Assembly (NCBI RefSeq): GCF_001050235.1
Contig: NZ_DF967972.1
Location: 127,561 to 163,765 of the forward strand
Direction of reading: 5' to 3'
Origin: Longilinea arvoryzae
GTDB lineage: Bacteria > Chloroflexota > Anaerolineae > Anaerolineales > Anaerolineaceae
DNA length: 36,205 nucleotides
The notes beneath the pieces were generated by a model that was given only the letters and a program-made list of their open reading frames with translations, had not been told where the DNA came from and searched no databases. Of this stretch, positions 14,571-22,312 are shown in pieces. The position numbers were made by a program, and so were the translations under genes. Each line of letters opens with the position of its first letter. The stretch's first letter is position 1.

Positions 14571-15328
14571 AAAGCGTGCACGGTTTCTTTCAACATCCGG
14601 GTGACCCGGCCCGGGTCCGAATCCTGCCAGACGTTGCGTCCGATCGCCACACCGGCTGCGCCCGCCGACAGGGCTTCGCGAGCTTCTTTGGCGAGCATCT
14701 CCACCGGTTGTTTGGATCCACCCAAAATGATCACCGGGCGGTAACAGGCATCGATCACCTTGCGATAATTCTCCGCCGGCCCCTGATAGCGGATCTTGAT
14801 CACATCCGCGCCCAACTCGGCCCCCAAACGGGCAGCCACCGCGATTTGATCGACGGTGATCTCTTTGGCGGTGAAGCCGCCCGGCAGCATTTCCGCGATC
14901 AACGGCACGCCCCAGGCGTGACATTCCGCCGCCACCCGCCACAGATTGGCGAGGGTTTCCGTTTCCCCGGGCGCGCCGACGATGCCCATCATGATGACCG
15001 CATCCGCGCCCAGACGCAGCGCGTCTTCCACCGTTAGCACCACCTTGATGCGCTCCCACTCGCCCGTTTGCGCGCTGGGCCCGCCATCGATGCGCAGGAT
15101 TAGCCCCACCCGGCCAAGCTGGTGAGCGCACAGGCGCGCAATCCCGGGTGTGGTAAGGATGGCATTGGCGCCATTATCGATCAATATGGGGACGAGTTGG
15201 GTCGGGTCTTGCAGTGCGCCCAGAGGCGCCATTCCCGCGCTGCCGTGATCCATGGCAACGACCACAGTCTTTCCATCCACGCCAAAAATGCGATTCAGCC
15301 GAATCATTTTGTTGGTTGATTGGATCAA
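14567..15328 (-). CDS. Class I (DhnA/LsrF-type) aldolase
   Basis: A 253-residue TIM-barrel aldolase of the DeoC/LacD/FbaB superfamily. The Schiff-base lysine is present as Lys178 in GADVIKIRYQGP, the conserved MDHG is at 26-29, and the phosphate-binding end of the barrel is seen in ILGGSK and GVAIGRNVWQ. It should cleave or thiolyse a phosphorylated keto compound; LsrF of AI-2 catabolism and archaeal fructose-bisphosphate aldolase share this fold. The start is TTG at 15326-15328: AGGAG, inside the last codons of the regulator gene, lies 8 bases upstream, whereas the next ATG (codon 8) has no ribosome site. It lies one base after the regulator stop and overlaps the kinase by 4 bases. Confidence 0.88.
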   Translation of the reverse strand: MIQSTNKMIRLNRIFGVDGKTVVVAMDHGSAGMAPLGALQDPTQLVPILIDNGANAILTTPGIARLCAHQLGRVGLILRIDGGPSAQTGEWERIKVVLTVEDALRLGADAVIMMGIVGAPGETETLANLWRVAAECHAWGVPLIAEMLPGGFTAKEITVDQIAVAARLGAELGADVIKIRYQGPAENYRKVIDACYRPVIILGGSKQPVEMLAKEAREALSAGAAGVAIGRNVWQDSDPGRVTRMLKETVHAL

Positions 15329-15329
15329 T

Positions 15330-16292
15330 TTATGAACTCCTGGTCATTGAAAGAATTTTCTTCGCAGTGAGGTCATCGGTGATGAGCACCTGAATGTATT
15401 TGCCGCGAACCGCACCCAGGATGGCTTCAGCCTTATCCACTCCGCCGGCCACACCGATGACCTGTTGAACGCGGCGAAGTTGTTCCAGCTCGATACCCGT
15501 GGCTCCCACCAATCCCTCTACCGGGTTGCCCTGAATATCGAAGAAACGCACGCAGATATCCCCCACCGCTCCGCCCGCCTGCAAATGAGAGCGTGTTTTT
15601 TCATCCAGATAGCTTGCAAAAAGCATCTGCATCTCGACGTCGAAACTAAAATTGCCGATACCCACCAGCGCCTTGGTCATCGTGCCCCAGGTTTCCACCA
15701 CATCGAGCAGGTCTTTGGTTTGAAGTAAATTGGCCTTTGTCATTTCATCCCGGACCAGGGCGGGCACGTAAAGCTGTTTCCAGGATCCGCCAAAGGCTTC
15801 GGCGATGGCGCGGGTGATCTCATGAACCTGGAAATTGGGGGAAATCTGTCCCAGCCCGCCCAGAAGAGGTACGGCCAGGAAATCTTTCTTCACCGTGGGC
15901 GCCAGGGATTGGCTGACCGCATAGAGGGTCCTTCCCCACCCCACGCCAAGAACATCATCCGATTTCAGGGTCTGCTCCAGGTATCTCGCGGCGGCCAGAC
16001 CCAGGCGCTTCAAACTCAGCTCCGGTCTTCGATCGACGGCCGGGATGACGATGGCGGCCTGCAATCCGCAGCTCCGGGCAATCTCCGCTCCCAAAGCCTC
16101 ATCTGTGAAAAAGGGATCGCTGATCGCAATCTGGACGATGCCCTCTTCCCTGGCCCTCTGAAGCAAGCGTGAAACCGTTGGCCGGGAAATTTTCAACTCG
16201 CGAGCAACGTCCTCCTGCGTCAATCCATCCTCGTAGTAGAACCGGGCTACCAGGACCATTTGTTGGATTTCTTCCCGTGGACTTGATGGCAT
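15330..16292 (-). CDS. SorC/DeoR-type sugar-binding transcriptional regulator
   Basis: A 320-residue regulator. An N-terminal helix-turn-helix occupies about residues 10-50 (YYEDGLTQEDVARELKISRP followed by TVSRLLQRAREEGIV). The rest is the SorC-type effector domain, related to sugar isomerases, with GVGWGRTL and GGVDKAEAILGAVRG near the C terminus. SorC proteins such as LsrR, DeoR and CggR bind phosphorylated sugars and usually repress the adjacent operon. ATG 16292 is preferred, with AAGGAAG upstream; the longer frame starts within the promoter. It is the first gene of the operon, and its own promoter carries a 6-2-6 palindrome, so autoregulation is likely. An effector made by the kinase in this operon would fit but is not shown. 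Confidence 0.9.
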   Translation of the reverse strand: MPSSPREEIQQMVLVARFYYEDGLTQEDVARELKISRPTVSRLLQRAREEGIVQIAISDPFFTDEALGAEIARSCGLQAAIVIPAVDRRPELSLKRLGLAAARYLEQTLKSDDVLGVGWGRTLYAVSQSLAPTVKKDFLAVPLLGGLGQISPNFQVHEITRAIAEAFGGSWKQLYVPALVRDEMTKANLLQTKDLLDVVETWGTMTKALVGIGNFSFDVEMQMLFASYLDEKTRSHLQAGGAVGDICVRFFDIQGNPVEGLVGATGIELEQLRRVQQVIGVAGGVDKAEAILGAVRGKYIQVLITDDLTAKKILSMTRSS

Positions 16293-16319
16293 CCAGCGCT
16301 TCCTTTTGAACAATTGTAT

Positions 16320-16333
16320 TTTACATTTGTAAA
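16320..16333 (-). promoter_or_regulatory. Palindromic operator candidate of the SorC-type regulator
   Basis: TTTACA-TT-TGTAAA is a perfect 14-base palindrome that starts right at the -10 box and covers the presumed transcription start. This is a typical place for a repressor operator. A second short palindrome, CAATTG, lies a few bases further downstream. Confidence 0.6.
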
Positions 16334-16360
16334 GTATAGCGTGGAATTTCTCAATGTCAA
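16333..16360 (-). promoter_or_regulatory. Promoter of the SorC-aldolase-ECF operon
   Basis: On the minus strand a perfect TTGACA -35 box (16355-16360) and TATACT -10 box (16333-16338) are spaced by 16 bases, ahead of the regulator gene. No other convincing promoter was seen inside the operon. Confidence 0.8.
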
Positions 16361-16483
16361 TATGCGTCCACCAAGATTGCAAGGATTGCAGAATAACGGG
16401 AAGGGTTTGCCGGCTTTCTGGAACTGTGCACAGCTCCGGGAGTCAGGTATCATTGAGGCATCTCACCCATTCAGGATGCCCCC

Positions 16484-17167
16484 ATGAAATTGCGCCATCG
16501 ATTATTCATTCTCGTGGCCTGCGGCCTGCTTCTCTCGGCCTGCGGCAACGCGCTGGCGACACCGATCGACCGCAAGACACCCCTCGCCCTTCAGCCCAGC
16601 CCGACCCTGCCCGCGGCCACGCTCACCCCGCAGGCCACGGATGAGCTGGCGCCATTTCCGCCGGCGGTCACGGCCGCCCGCCAGGCGCTGGCCGATAGGC
16701 TCGGGACGCAACCCGATGCGGTCGCCGTGGCCGGTTATGTCGCCGCCAATTGGAGCGACGCCTGCCTTGAGCTGGGCAGCGCCAGTGAAAGCTGTGCTCT
16801 GGCTGTCACACCCGGTTACCGCGTCTTCCTGAAGGTCGGAGAAAATTTTTATATCTTTCATACCAACCAGACCGGGGACCTGGTGCGCCAGGAACTGACT
16901 CCAGCTGATATCCCCCAGGCGGCTGTGAATGCGCGCCAGGCGCTGGCGGCCAGGCTGGGTCTGGATCTCGACCTGCTCATCACCGTGGTCAGCGTCGAGG
17001 AGGTGGAATGGCCCGATTCCTGTCTGGGCGTCAGCAGCCCGGACGTGATGTGCGCGCAGATGGTCACACCCGGTTATCGGGTCGCGTTGGAATACGCCGG
17101 CTTGAAATACGAATATCACACCGATTTGAGCGGCGAGCGGGTTGTGGCTGCTACCATTGCGCCCTGA
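16484..17167 (+). CDS. Lipoprotein with two copies of a cysteine-containing domain
   Basis: A 227-residue secreted lipoprotein. Residues 1-20 form a signal peptide ending in the lipobox LLSAC, then a Pro/Thr-rich linker. Two homologous units of about 75 residues follow. Unit 1 runs from ARQALADRLG through WSDACLELG...SCA, TPGYRVFL and FHTNQTG. Unit 2 runs from ARQALAARLG through WPDSCLGVS...MCAQ, TPGYRVAL and YHTDLSG. Each has a W-x-D-x-C-L motif, a second cysteine 10-12 residues later, PGYRV and an aromatic-HT-(D/N) end, which suggests a disulfide-bonded beta domain. Similar units occur in other bacterial surface proteins, but I know no function. It is transcribed divergently from the SorC operon and ends at a strong terminator. 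Confidence 0.75.
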   Translation: MKLRHRLFILVACGLLLSACGNALATPIDRKTPLALQPSPTLPAATLTPQATDELAPFPPAVTAARQALADRLGTQPDAVAVAGYVAANWSDACLELGSASESCALAVTPGYRVFLKVGENFYIFHTNQTGDLVRQELTPADIPQAAVNARQALAARLGLDLDLLITVVSVEEVEWPDSCLGVSSPDVMCAQMVTPGYRVALEYAGLKYEYHTDLSGERVVAATIAP

Positions 17168-17194
17168 TCCCGATCCAGCGGCATGGGATATAAA

Positions 17195-17235
17195 ACAGTC
17201 GGGGCGATTCATGAATCGCCCCGACTGTAGTTTTT
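17195..17235. terminator. Bidirectional terminator between the lipoprotein and M20 peptidase genes
   Basis: A perfect palindrome with arms of about 16 bases (ACAGTCGGGGCGATTC and its complement, 17195-17228), followed on the plus strand by AGTTTTT and on the minus strand by TTTTA. It serves both convergent genes. Confidence 0.9.
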
Positions 17236-17265
17236 AGAATTCAGGGATTTTTCACCGGTTCCGGA

Positions 17266-18825
17266 CTACGACTCGCCATCCGCTTCCTGGCGTTCGGCCT
17301 TCTGGCTGACGGCTTCTGCGCTGGTGGAGTCTTCAACTTCAATTTCTTCGCTGTCGGCCGGGGCGCTTTCTTCAGCGCCGCCCCAGGTGCGCATCACCAG
17401 CATGTAGAACTGCGCCATGCGCTCCAGATTTTCGACGGAAATGCGCTCGTTCAGACCGTGGATGGTCGCCAGCTCGTCCGCCGTGATTTGATACGGCGAG
17501 AAACGAAACACCTGCCCGCACAGGCCGGTGTAATGGCGCGCATCCGTGGTGCCCTGCACCAGGTAAGGTGCAACGGCGGCGTCCGGGAACACCTTCTGCA
17601 CGGCAATTCGGATCTGGTCGAAGAGCAGCGTGTCGGTCTGTGAAATCGGGGATGCTTCCCAACTCAAATCCGGCAAGGCCTCGAACTGAACCTGGTCGTC
17701 GTGAATGGCGCGGCGGACATGATCGCAGACATCGGCGATGCTGTCGCCCGGGAATAAGCGGAAATTGACCAACGCGCGCGCCTGAGCCGGCAGCACATTG
17801 TCCTTGAATCCCCCCTCGATGCGCGTCAACGCGGTGGTGGTGTGGATGGCGGCCGCGGTTTGCGGGATTGCCTCCAATCGCCGGCGCACGATCCTGCCAA
17901 ACAGCCACAAATTGGCAAAAATCATCTGCGTGCCAAAGCTGGCCATATAACCGGCCGAGCGGGCGGTTTGCTCCAGGAAGTACAGATTGGCCGGCATCGA
18001 ATGGCTTTCCAGGTTGATCAGCGCCCGCGACAATGCGCCGATGGCGCTGTGTTTCGACGGCGTCGAAGAGTGCCCATCCTGTCCGCTGGCTGTCAGCAGC
18101 AGATCGAGGTACCCTTTTTCGACATTGCCAACCATCGCGACCGGGCCGTTGAATCCCGGCAGCACGCCCTCGACCACCGCCCCACCTTCATCCAGCACCA
18201 GCATCGGGTGGATTCCGCGTTCTTCCAGTACCCCGGCAATGCGGCGCGCGCCTTTCAGTCCGAGGACTTCTTCGTCATATCCAAATGCCAGCAGGATGGT
18301 GCGCTGGGGCTGGTAACCGGCCGAGACCAGACTTTCGACCGCTTCGAGCAGCGCGATCAAGGTGGATTTGGTATCCAGAGCGCCGCGCCCCCATACATAA
18401 TCATCCACCAAAACGCCGCTGAAAGGCGGCTGCTGCCAGGAATCGACCTGTGTGGGGTCGATCGGCACCACATCCTGGTGCGCGGTGAACAATACCGGCG
18501 CCAGGTCGGGCTGCGATCCCTCCCAGGTATACAAAAGGTTCAGATCGTCAATCGACTCGCGTTTCAAACGGGCGTGCGTCTGGGGGAACCGCACCTGTAG
18601 TCCGGTGTGCAGTTTGTACAGCGCGCCGGCATCCGGCGGTTGGTTATCCCCCCGGGAAATCGTTTCGCAGCGAATGGCTTCTCCCAATCCCACCACCAGC
18701 CTTTCGCGATCGACGGTTGGCAGTTCGCCTTCTTCCGGCGGCATTGGCGGGTGGCTGAACAAGAACGTGCGCACCAGAATAAAAGCGCCCAGGAAGAGCA
18801 GGAAAGCCGGGATTAAATAGTACAT
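17266..18825 (-). CDS. Membrane-anchored M20 family metallopeptidase (carboxypeptidase S-like)
   Basis: A 519-residue M20 peptidase, similar in layout to yeast vacuolar carboxypeptidase S and the PM20D1 group. Residues 1-24 form a membrane segment (YYLIPAFLLFLGAFILV), so the enzyme is probably anchored with the catalytic part outside the membrane. Metal-binding elements are present: FTAHQDVVPID (His and Asp), WGRGALDTKS (bridging Asp), and YDEEVLGLKGAR (catalytic and metal Glu). A dimerisation-type lid follows, then late HYTGLCGQVFRFSP with the last His ligand region. A Glu/Ser-rich acidic tail of about 40 residues ends the protein. GAAGGGAAA precedes the ATG. It is the last gene of a minus-strand run that starts with the PhzF-like gene. 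Confidence 0.9.
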   Translation of the reverse strand: MYYLIPAFLLFLGAFILVRTFLFSHPPMPPEEGELPTVDRERLVVGLGEAIRCETISRGDNQPPDAGALYKLHTGLQVRFPQTHARLKRESIDDLNLLYTWEGSQPDLAPVLFTAHQDVVPIDPTQVDSWQQPPFSGVLVDDYVWGRGALDTKSTLIALLEAVESLVSAGYQPQRTILLAFGYDEEVLGLKGARRIAGVLEERGIHPMLVLDEGGAVVEGVLPGFNGPVAMVGNVEKGYLDLLLTASGQDGHSSTPSKHSAIGALSRALINLESHSMPANLYFLEQTARSAGYMASFGTQMIFANLWLFGRIVRRRLEAIPQTAAAIHTTTALTRIEGGFKDNVLPAQARALVNFRLFPGDSIADVCDHVRRAIHDDQVQFEALPDLSWEASPISQTDTLLFDQIRIAVQKVFPDAAVAPYLVQGTTDARHYTGLCGQVFRFSPYQITADELATIHGLNERISVENLERMAQFYMLVMRTWGGAEESAPADSEEIEVEDSTSAEAVSQKAERQEADGES

Positions 18826-18863
18826 GGTTGTTTCCCTTCAGCTATGTTTGTCATCGGATTCCC

Positions 18864-19256
18864 TCATCGGCGCAGCAGGCGCGCGAGGATCAGGCCGAGT
18901 ACCAGCCCCAACGCCAGACCTTTGGCGAGTTCGCGCCGCGGGCGTATCGGCAGAAAGGTCGATCCATCGGGTGTGATTTCGATGACGCCCAGGGGTTCGG
19001 ATTTGGTCGTTCCGCCGTACCCATAACCGCCGGCCTGGGCAGCTTTTTCGGCATCGCTCTTCGCTTCCCCTTCCGCGGGTTTTTCACCCTCTCCGGCGCC
19101 GCCTTCGCCAAAGCCGTAGCTGAAGGTGATGTTGGCCACCGGAATGATCTTGCGCCCTTCGAACTCGATGGGTTCGCCGTAGGCGCGTCGGACGCCCGAA
19201 TCGGTGTGCAGTTTGTCGGCCAGTTTTTCAAAGAACGTTTCATGCATGAGTTTCAT
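18864..19256 (-). CDS. GerW/YtfJ family protein
   Basis: A 130-residue protein of the YtfJ/GerW family (Spore_YtfJ). The N-terminal TDSGVRRAYGEPIEFEGRKI and the strand-loop VIPVANITFSYGFGEG are characteristic, as is the glycine-rich GGYGYGGTT stretch before GVIEITPDG. In Bacillus the family contributes to spore germination, but homologues are common in bacteria that do not sporulate, where the role is unknown. A charged insert (residues about 55-75, Glu/Lys/Ala-rich) and a C-terminal hydrophobic helix ending LARLLRR, likely a membrane anchor, are visible. ATG 19256 has AGGAG 6 bases upstream. It lies between the M20 peptidase and the phospholipase D-like gene, on the same strand, with short spacers. 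Confidence 0.85.
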   Translation of the reverse strand: MKLMHETFFEKLADKLHTDSGVRRAYGEPIEFEGRKIIPVANITFSYGFGEGGAGEGEKPAEGEAKSDAEKAAQAGGYGYGGTTKSEPLGVIEITPDGSTFLPIRPRRELAKGLALGLVLGLILARLLRR

Positions 19257-19307
19257 TTTAGTCTCCTATGAAATTACACCCTGAGGGGGAAGGCTCTTCC
19301 ATCCCAT

Positions 19308-20393
19308 TCAGGGTCGGCTCAAAGAATAGAGCCGCTCGAATTCGGTTTCAAAAGAACTTGCCAGGGTTGGGTCGTTAAGAATGACCAGGTTTTCGTCATT
19401 TTTGAAGAGCCCGCTGCGGGTGAAATTGGCCGAACCCAACACCACCCACTGCCCATCGACGATGATCACCTTGTGATGCAACAACCCATCGAAGGGATCC
19501 AGGCGCACATCCAGGCCGGCATCGACCAATCGATCGTACTCACCGCCCTGGTTCGAGGCTTCCTGTTCGGCATCCATGATGCCGCGCACCCGGATCCCAT
19601 TATTTTCGAGATCGATCATGGTATCGGCCAGGTAATCCAGCGTGAAGGAATAGGCCAGAAAATCCACCGAGTCGTGCGCGCTGCCCACCAGGTCCAATAA
19701 TCGATCTTCGACATCGTCCTCCGGCAGGAAATACACCTCCACCGTGCGCCCGTCCACTGTCAGCCGCGGATAGATCGTATTCATCGGGCTGTTCTCGCCA
19801 AACTGGTGGTCGAGGAACATTTCCTCGAATTCTGCGGTGTAATCCTGGGCCAGCCGCGTCGATCGAATGCGTACCAGATTATTGTAATCCGAATAGGTAC
19901 CCCCCGTACTCAGGTTGAGCGAACCGGTCCACACTTCCTGGCCATCCAGGATGGTGAACTTGTTATGCATCAACTCCTCGCGCTGGTCGCTTACCACCGG
20001 AATCCCGGCTTTCCTCAGCCTGGAAGAAATCTCATCCTCGTAGGTCTCGTCATCCACCACCAGGCGGACAACCACGCCGCGCCGGTAAGCCTCCAACAGG
20101 GCGTCGCCGATGGAAGGCAGGCTCAGATTGTACATGGCCATATCCACCGAGGACTGGGCCGCTGCGATGGCTGCCGCCAGGGCCTCGTCCGGTCCACCCC
20201 GTCCCTCAGCCGCCAATGCAGAATCCGGATCGGTAAAATAGACGGAGATGGCGTCGGATTGGGCTTCCGTTGGCGCCACGGTGGCAACCGCGGCGGGTGG
20301 ATCGGCGGGCAGCACCGCCGCCGGGGTCAGATCACACGCGGATACGAGAGCCGCCAGGCATAGTGCAAAGAACAGTCGGGGATATCTTTTCAT
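19308..20393 (-). CDS. Phospholipase D-like lipoprotein with two HKD motifs
   Basis: A 361-residue PLD-superfamily protein with a lipoprotein signal: a basic start MKRYPR, a hydrophobic core and the lipobox LVSAC. Both catalytic HxKx4D motifs are intact, HNKFTILDG with GSLNLS in the first half and HHKVIIVDG with GSANFTRSG in the second. This is the arrangement of Nuc/cardiolipin-synthase-like phosphodiesterases, where the two halves form one active site. The substrate could be phospholipid or nucleic acid; the extracytoplasmic anchoring favours a lipid or extracellular DNA, which is inference. The start is uncertain: GTG 20402, ATG 20399 and ATG 20393 are all in frame, with poor ribosome sites. 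20393 is chosen because it gives the most typical signal peptide. Confidence 0.87.
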   Translation of the reverse strand: MKRYPRLFFALCLAALVSACDLTPAAVLPADPPAAVATVAPTEAQSDAISVYFTDPDSALAAEGRGGPDEALAAAIAAAQSSVDMAMYNLSLPSIGDALLEAYRRGVVVRLVVDDETYEDEISSRLRKAGIPVVSDQREELMHNKFTILDGQEVWTGSLNLSTGGTYSDYNNLVRIRSTRLAQDYTAEFEEMFLDHQFGENSPMNTIYPRLTVDGRTVEVYFLPEDDVEDRLLDLVGSAHDSVDFLAYSFTLDYLADTMIDLENNGIRVRGIMDAEQEASNQGGEYDRLVDAGLDVRLDPFDGLLHHKVIIVDGQWVVLGSANFTRSGLFKNDENLVILNDPTLASSFETEFERLYSLSRP

Positions 20394-20469
20394 CAGCATC
20401 ACTCGAAAGATCGAATGTGGATGATTATAGCAGACCCGCGACGCTCATTTTTCCGCATCTGGATGCAGG

Positions 20470-21261
20470 TCAGCATTGCAATGAACCCTCCAGAACGGTG
20501 ACCGCCTGCCCGCCCAACCGGACGCGGTCATCTTCGAGACGCAGGCGCAATTCTCCACCCCGCGCCGACGCCTGATAGGCAGACAGCTCATTTTTACCCA
20601 GGATTGCGCTCCAGTACGGCGCCAGCCGGCAGTGCAGCGAGCCGGTCACCGGGTCCTCATTGACGCCCACCTGCGGCGCAAAGTAACGTGAGACGATGTC
20701 GTAACCGGGCATGGCGGCGCGGCTGGTCACCCCCACCGAACGCAGCGGTAATCTGGCCAGGGCTGAAAAATCCGGCGCGGCGGCCCGCACCTCGGCTTCG
20801 CTGGTCAACTCGATGATATAGGTGTTGCCGCCCTGCGCAATCCGCTTGGCCGTCACGCCCAACGCCTCCAGCAAACCCTCCGGCGCGCTCGCCGGCTCCA
20901 CCGGGCGGGACGGAAAATTCATCTCGATCCACGCGCCATCCTTTCGCGCCGTCAGCCGGCCCGCGCGGGTATAAAAACAAGCTTCAGCCTGGGCAGAAAG
21001 GCGGCCGCTGTCCCATAGTGTGTGCGCGCTGGCCAGCGTGGCATGCCCACACAGCCCCACTTCCACGGCCGGCGTGAACCAGCGCAGGCGATAGCCGTCG
21101 TTTTCGGGGAGTAGGAAGGCGGTCTCGGAGAGGTTCATCTCTCCGGCCACGGCGGCCATCCACGCATCCGGCATCGGTTCCTGTAAAAAGCAAACCGCCG
21201 CCGGATTCCCCTTGAAAGGTATGGCGGTGAACGCGTCCACCTGATAAAGCGGTAATTTCAT
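20470..21261 (-). CDS. PhzF family isomerase-like protein
   Basis: A 263-residue protein of the PhzF/YddE family, with a diaminopimelate-epimerase-like fold of two similar halves. The N-terminal YQVDAFTAIPFKGNPAAVCFL is the family signature, and the catalytic acid is in NLSETAFLL (Glu about 46). The second-half signature NEDPVTGSLHCRLAPYW is also conserved. PhzF itself isomerises a phenazine precursor, but no other phenazine genes are present, so this is one of the many homologues with unknown substrates. AGAGG lies just before the ATG. It starts the minus-strand run toward the PLD-like gene and is divergent from the MOSC gene. Confidence 0.92.
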   Translation of the reverse strand: MKLPLYQVDAFTAIPFKGNPAAVCFLQEPMPDAWMAAVAGEMNLSETAFLLPENDGYRLRWFTPAVEVGLCGHATLASAHTLWDSGRLSAQAEACFYTRAGRLTARKDGAWIEMNFPSRPVEPASAPEGLLEALGVTAKRIAQGGNTYIIELTSEAEVRAAAPDFSALARLPLRSVGVTSRAAMPGYDIVSRYFAPQVGVNEDPVTGSLHCRLAPYWSAILGKNELSAYQASARGGELRLRLEDDRVRLGGQAVTVLEGSLQC

Positions 21262-21425
21262 ATTTTTCCTCTGGCAGTAATCGATGGTATGACTCGAGAC
21301 CCTGAGATCACTGGATGATGCGAATCAATTATACTGGTTCGCAGCCCTGAAACCACCACTCGGAAGTATGATAGAGTCATCCCCGTCTGGCAAATTCGAT
21401 CGGATCAATTGAAAGGACGAACCCC

Positions 21426-22139
21426 ATGAACCAGGCTGCCATCCTCTCCGTTCAAGTCGGCCGTACCCGCCAGTTTGGCGACGAATCCTCCGCCGGACCC
21501 ATGCAGCGCGCCTGGAGCAGCGCCATCTGCAAGGATCCGGTCGGCGGCCCGGTCTGGGTTGGCACCGCCCATGTCGAGGGCGACGAACAGGCCGATCCAC
21601 GCGTTCACGGCGGCCCGGATAAGGCCGTCAATGCCTATCCTGTCGAGCATCTGCGCGCATGGGCGGTCGAACTGGGGCTGGGAGAAATTTCCGGCGGCGC
21701 TTTTGGTGAAAATCTGACCACGTCCGGCCTGGTGGAGGATGACGTCTGCATCGGAGATACCGTCCGCATTGGGACGGTAATTCTGCAGGTCAGCCAGCCG
21801 CGCGGCCCGTGCTGGAAGCTGGCGCGTCGCTGGAACCAGCCAGATCTGGCCATTCGCATGGATGAAAGCGGGCGTACCGGTTGGTATTACCGCGTCCTGC
21901 AGGAGGGCACGCTGCAGGCCGGAGACGCGGTTCAACTGGTGGACCGTCCCAACCCGCTATGGACCATCCACCGCGCTTATCTTGTGCTGCGCGCCCCCGC
22001 CCTCGACCCGGAAAAGACCCTGACCCTGGCCGGAATCCCCCAGCTTTCGGGCGCCAGCCGCGCCGGACTGTTGCGCGGGTTGGAGCAGGACCGCCGCGCC
22101 CCACACCGCAGCACATTGACCGGTGAAGACGATGATTAG
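21426..22139 (+). CDS. MOSC domain-containing protein (YiiM-like)
   Basis: A 237-residue MOSC protein. The YiiM-type landmarks are clear: RVHGGPDKAVNAYP (60-72), GGAFGENLTTSG (90-101), and the conserved cysteine Cys129 in QPRGPCWKLA, expected to bind molybdenum-type cofactor or sulfur. Many MOSC proteins detoxify N-hydroxylated compounds or handle Moco sulfur; the substrate here is not known. The last 50 or so residues after VQLVDRPNPLW are the helical extension of the family. GAAAGGA precedes the ATG. The gene is divergent from the PhzF-like gene. Confidence 0.9.
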   Translation: MNQAAILSVQVGRTRQFGDESSAGPMQRAWSSAICKDPVGGPVWVGTAHVEGDEQADPRVHGGPDKAVNAYPVEHLRAWAVELGLGEISGGAFGENLTTSGLVEDDVCIGDTVRIGTVILQVSQPRGPCWKLARRWNQPDLAIRMDESGRTGWYYRVLQEGTLQAGDAVQLVDRPNPLWTIHRAYLVLRAPALDPEKTLTLAGIPQLSGASRAGLLRGLEQDRRAPHRSTLTGEDDD

Positions 22140-22230
22140 GAAGCGCCTGGCGCCCAGCGAAGGACCATCCGGCCGGATGCCCAGTTGGAATCGTGACGTT
22201 TTCTTGGCAGTCCGCTTGCATTCATCAGGA

Positions 22231-22258
22231 TGGACGCGCCAGAGGAAAATGATACAAT
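22231..22258 (+). promoter_or_regulatory. Possible promoter of the sugar nucleotidyltransferase gene
   Basis: TGGACG (22231-22236) and TACAAT (22253-22258) are spaced by 16 bases, 55 bases before the ATG at 22313. The match at -35 is only moderate. Confidence 0.4.
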
Positions 22259-22312
22259 CAGAATACATTAATTTATTTTCCTCGTTGCCTATACTCAGGA
22301 GAAACCCTGAAC

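Noticed and set aside
14571..15131. N-terminal extension of the kinase gene
   Set aside because: This part is inside the aldolase gene in another frame and has low-complexity Arg/Gly composition; ATG 14570 at the ATGA overlap fits the family start.
14567..16292. Autoinducer-2 (lsr) operon
   Set aside because: SorC regulator and LsrF-like aldolase fit, but there is no LsrK-type FGGY kinase, LsrB, LsrG or Lsr ABC importer; the transporter is of ECF type.
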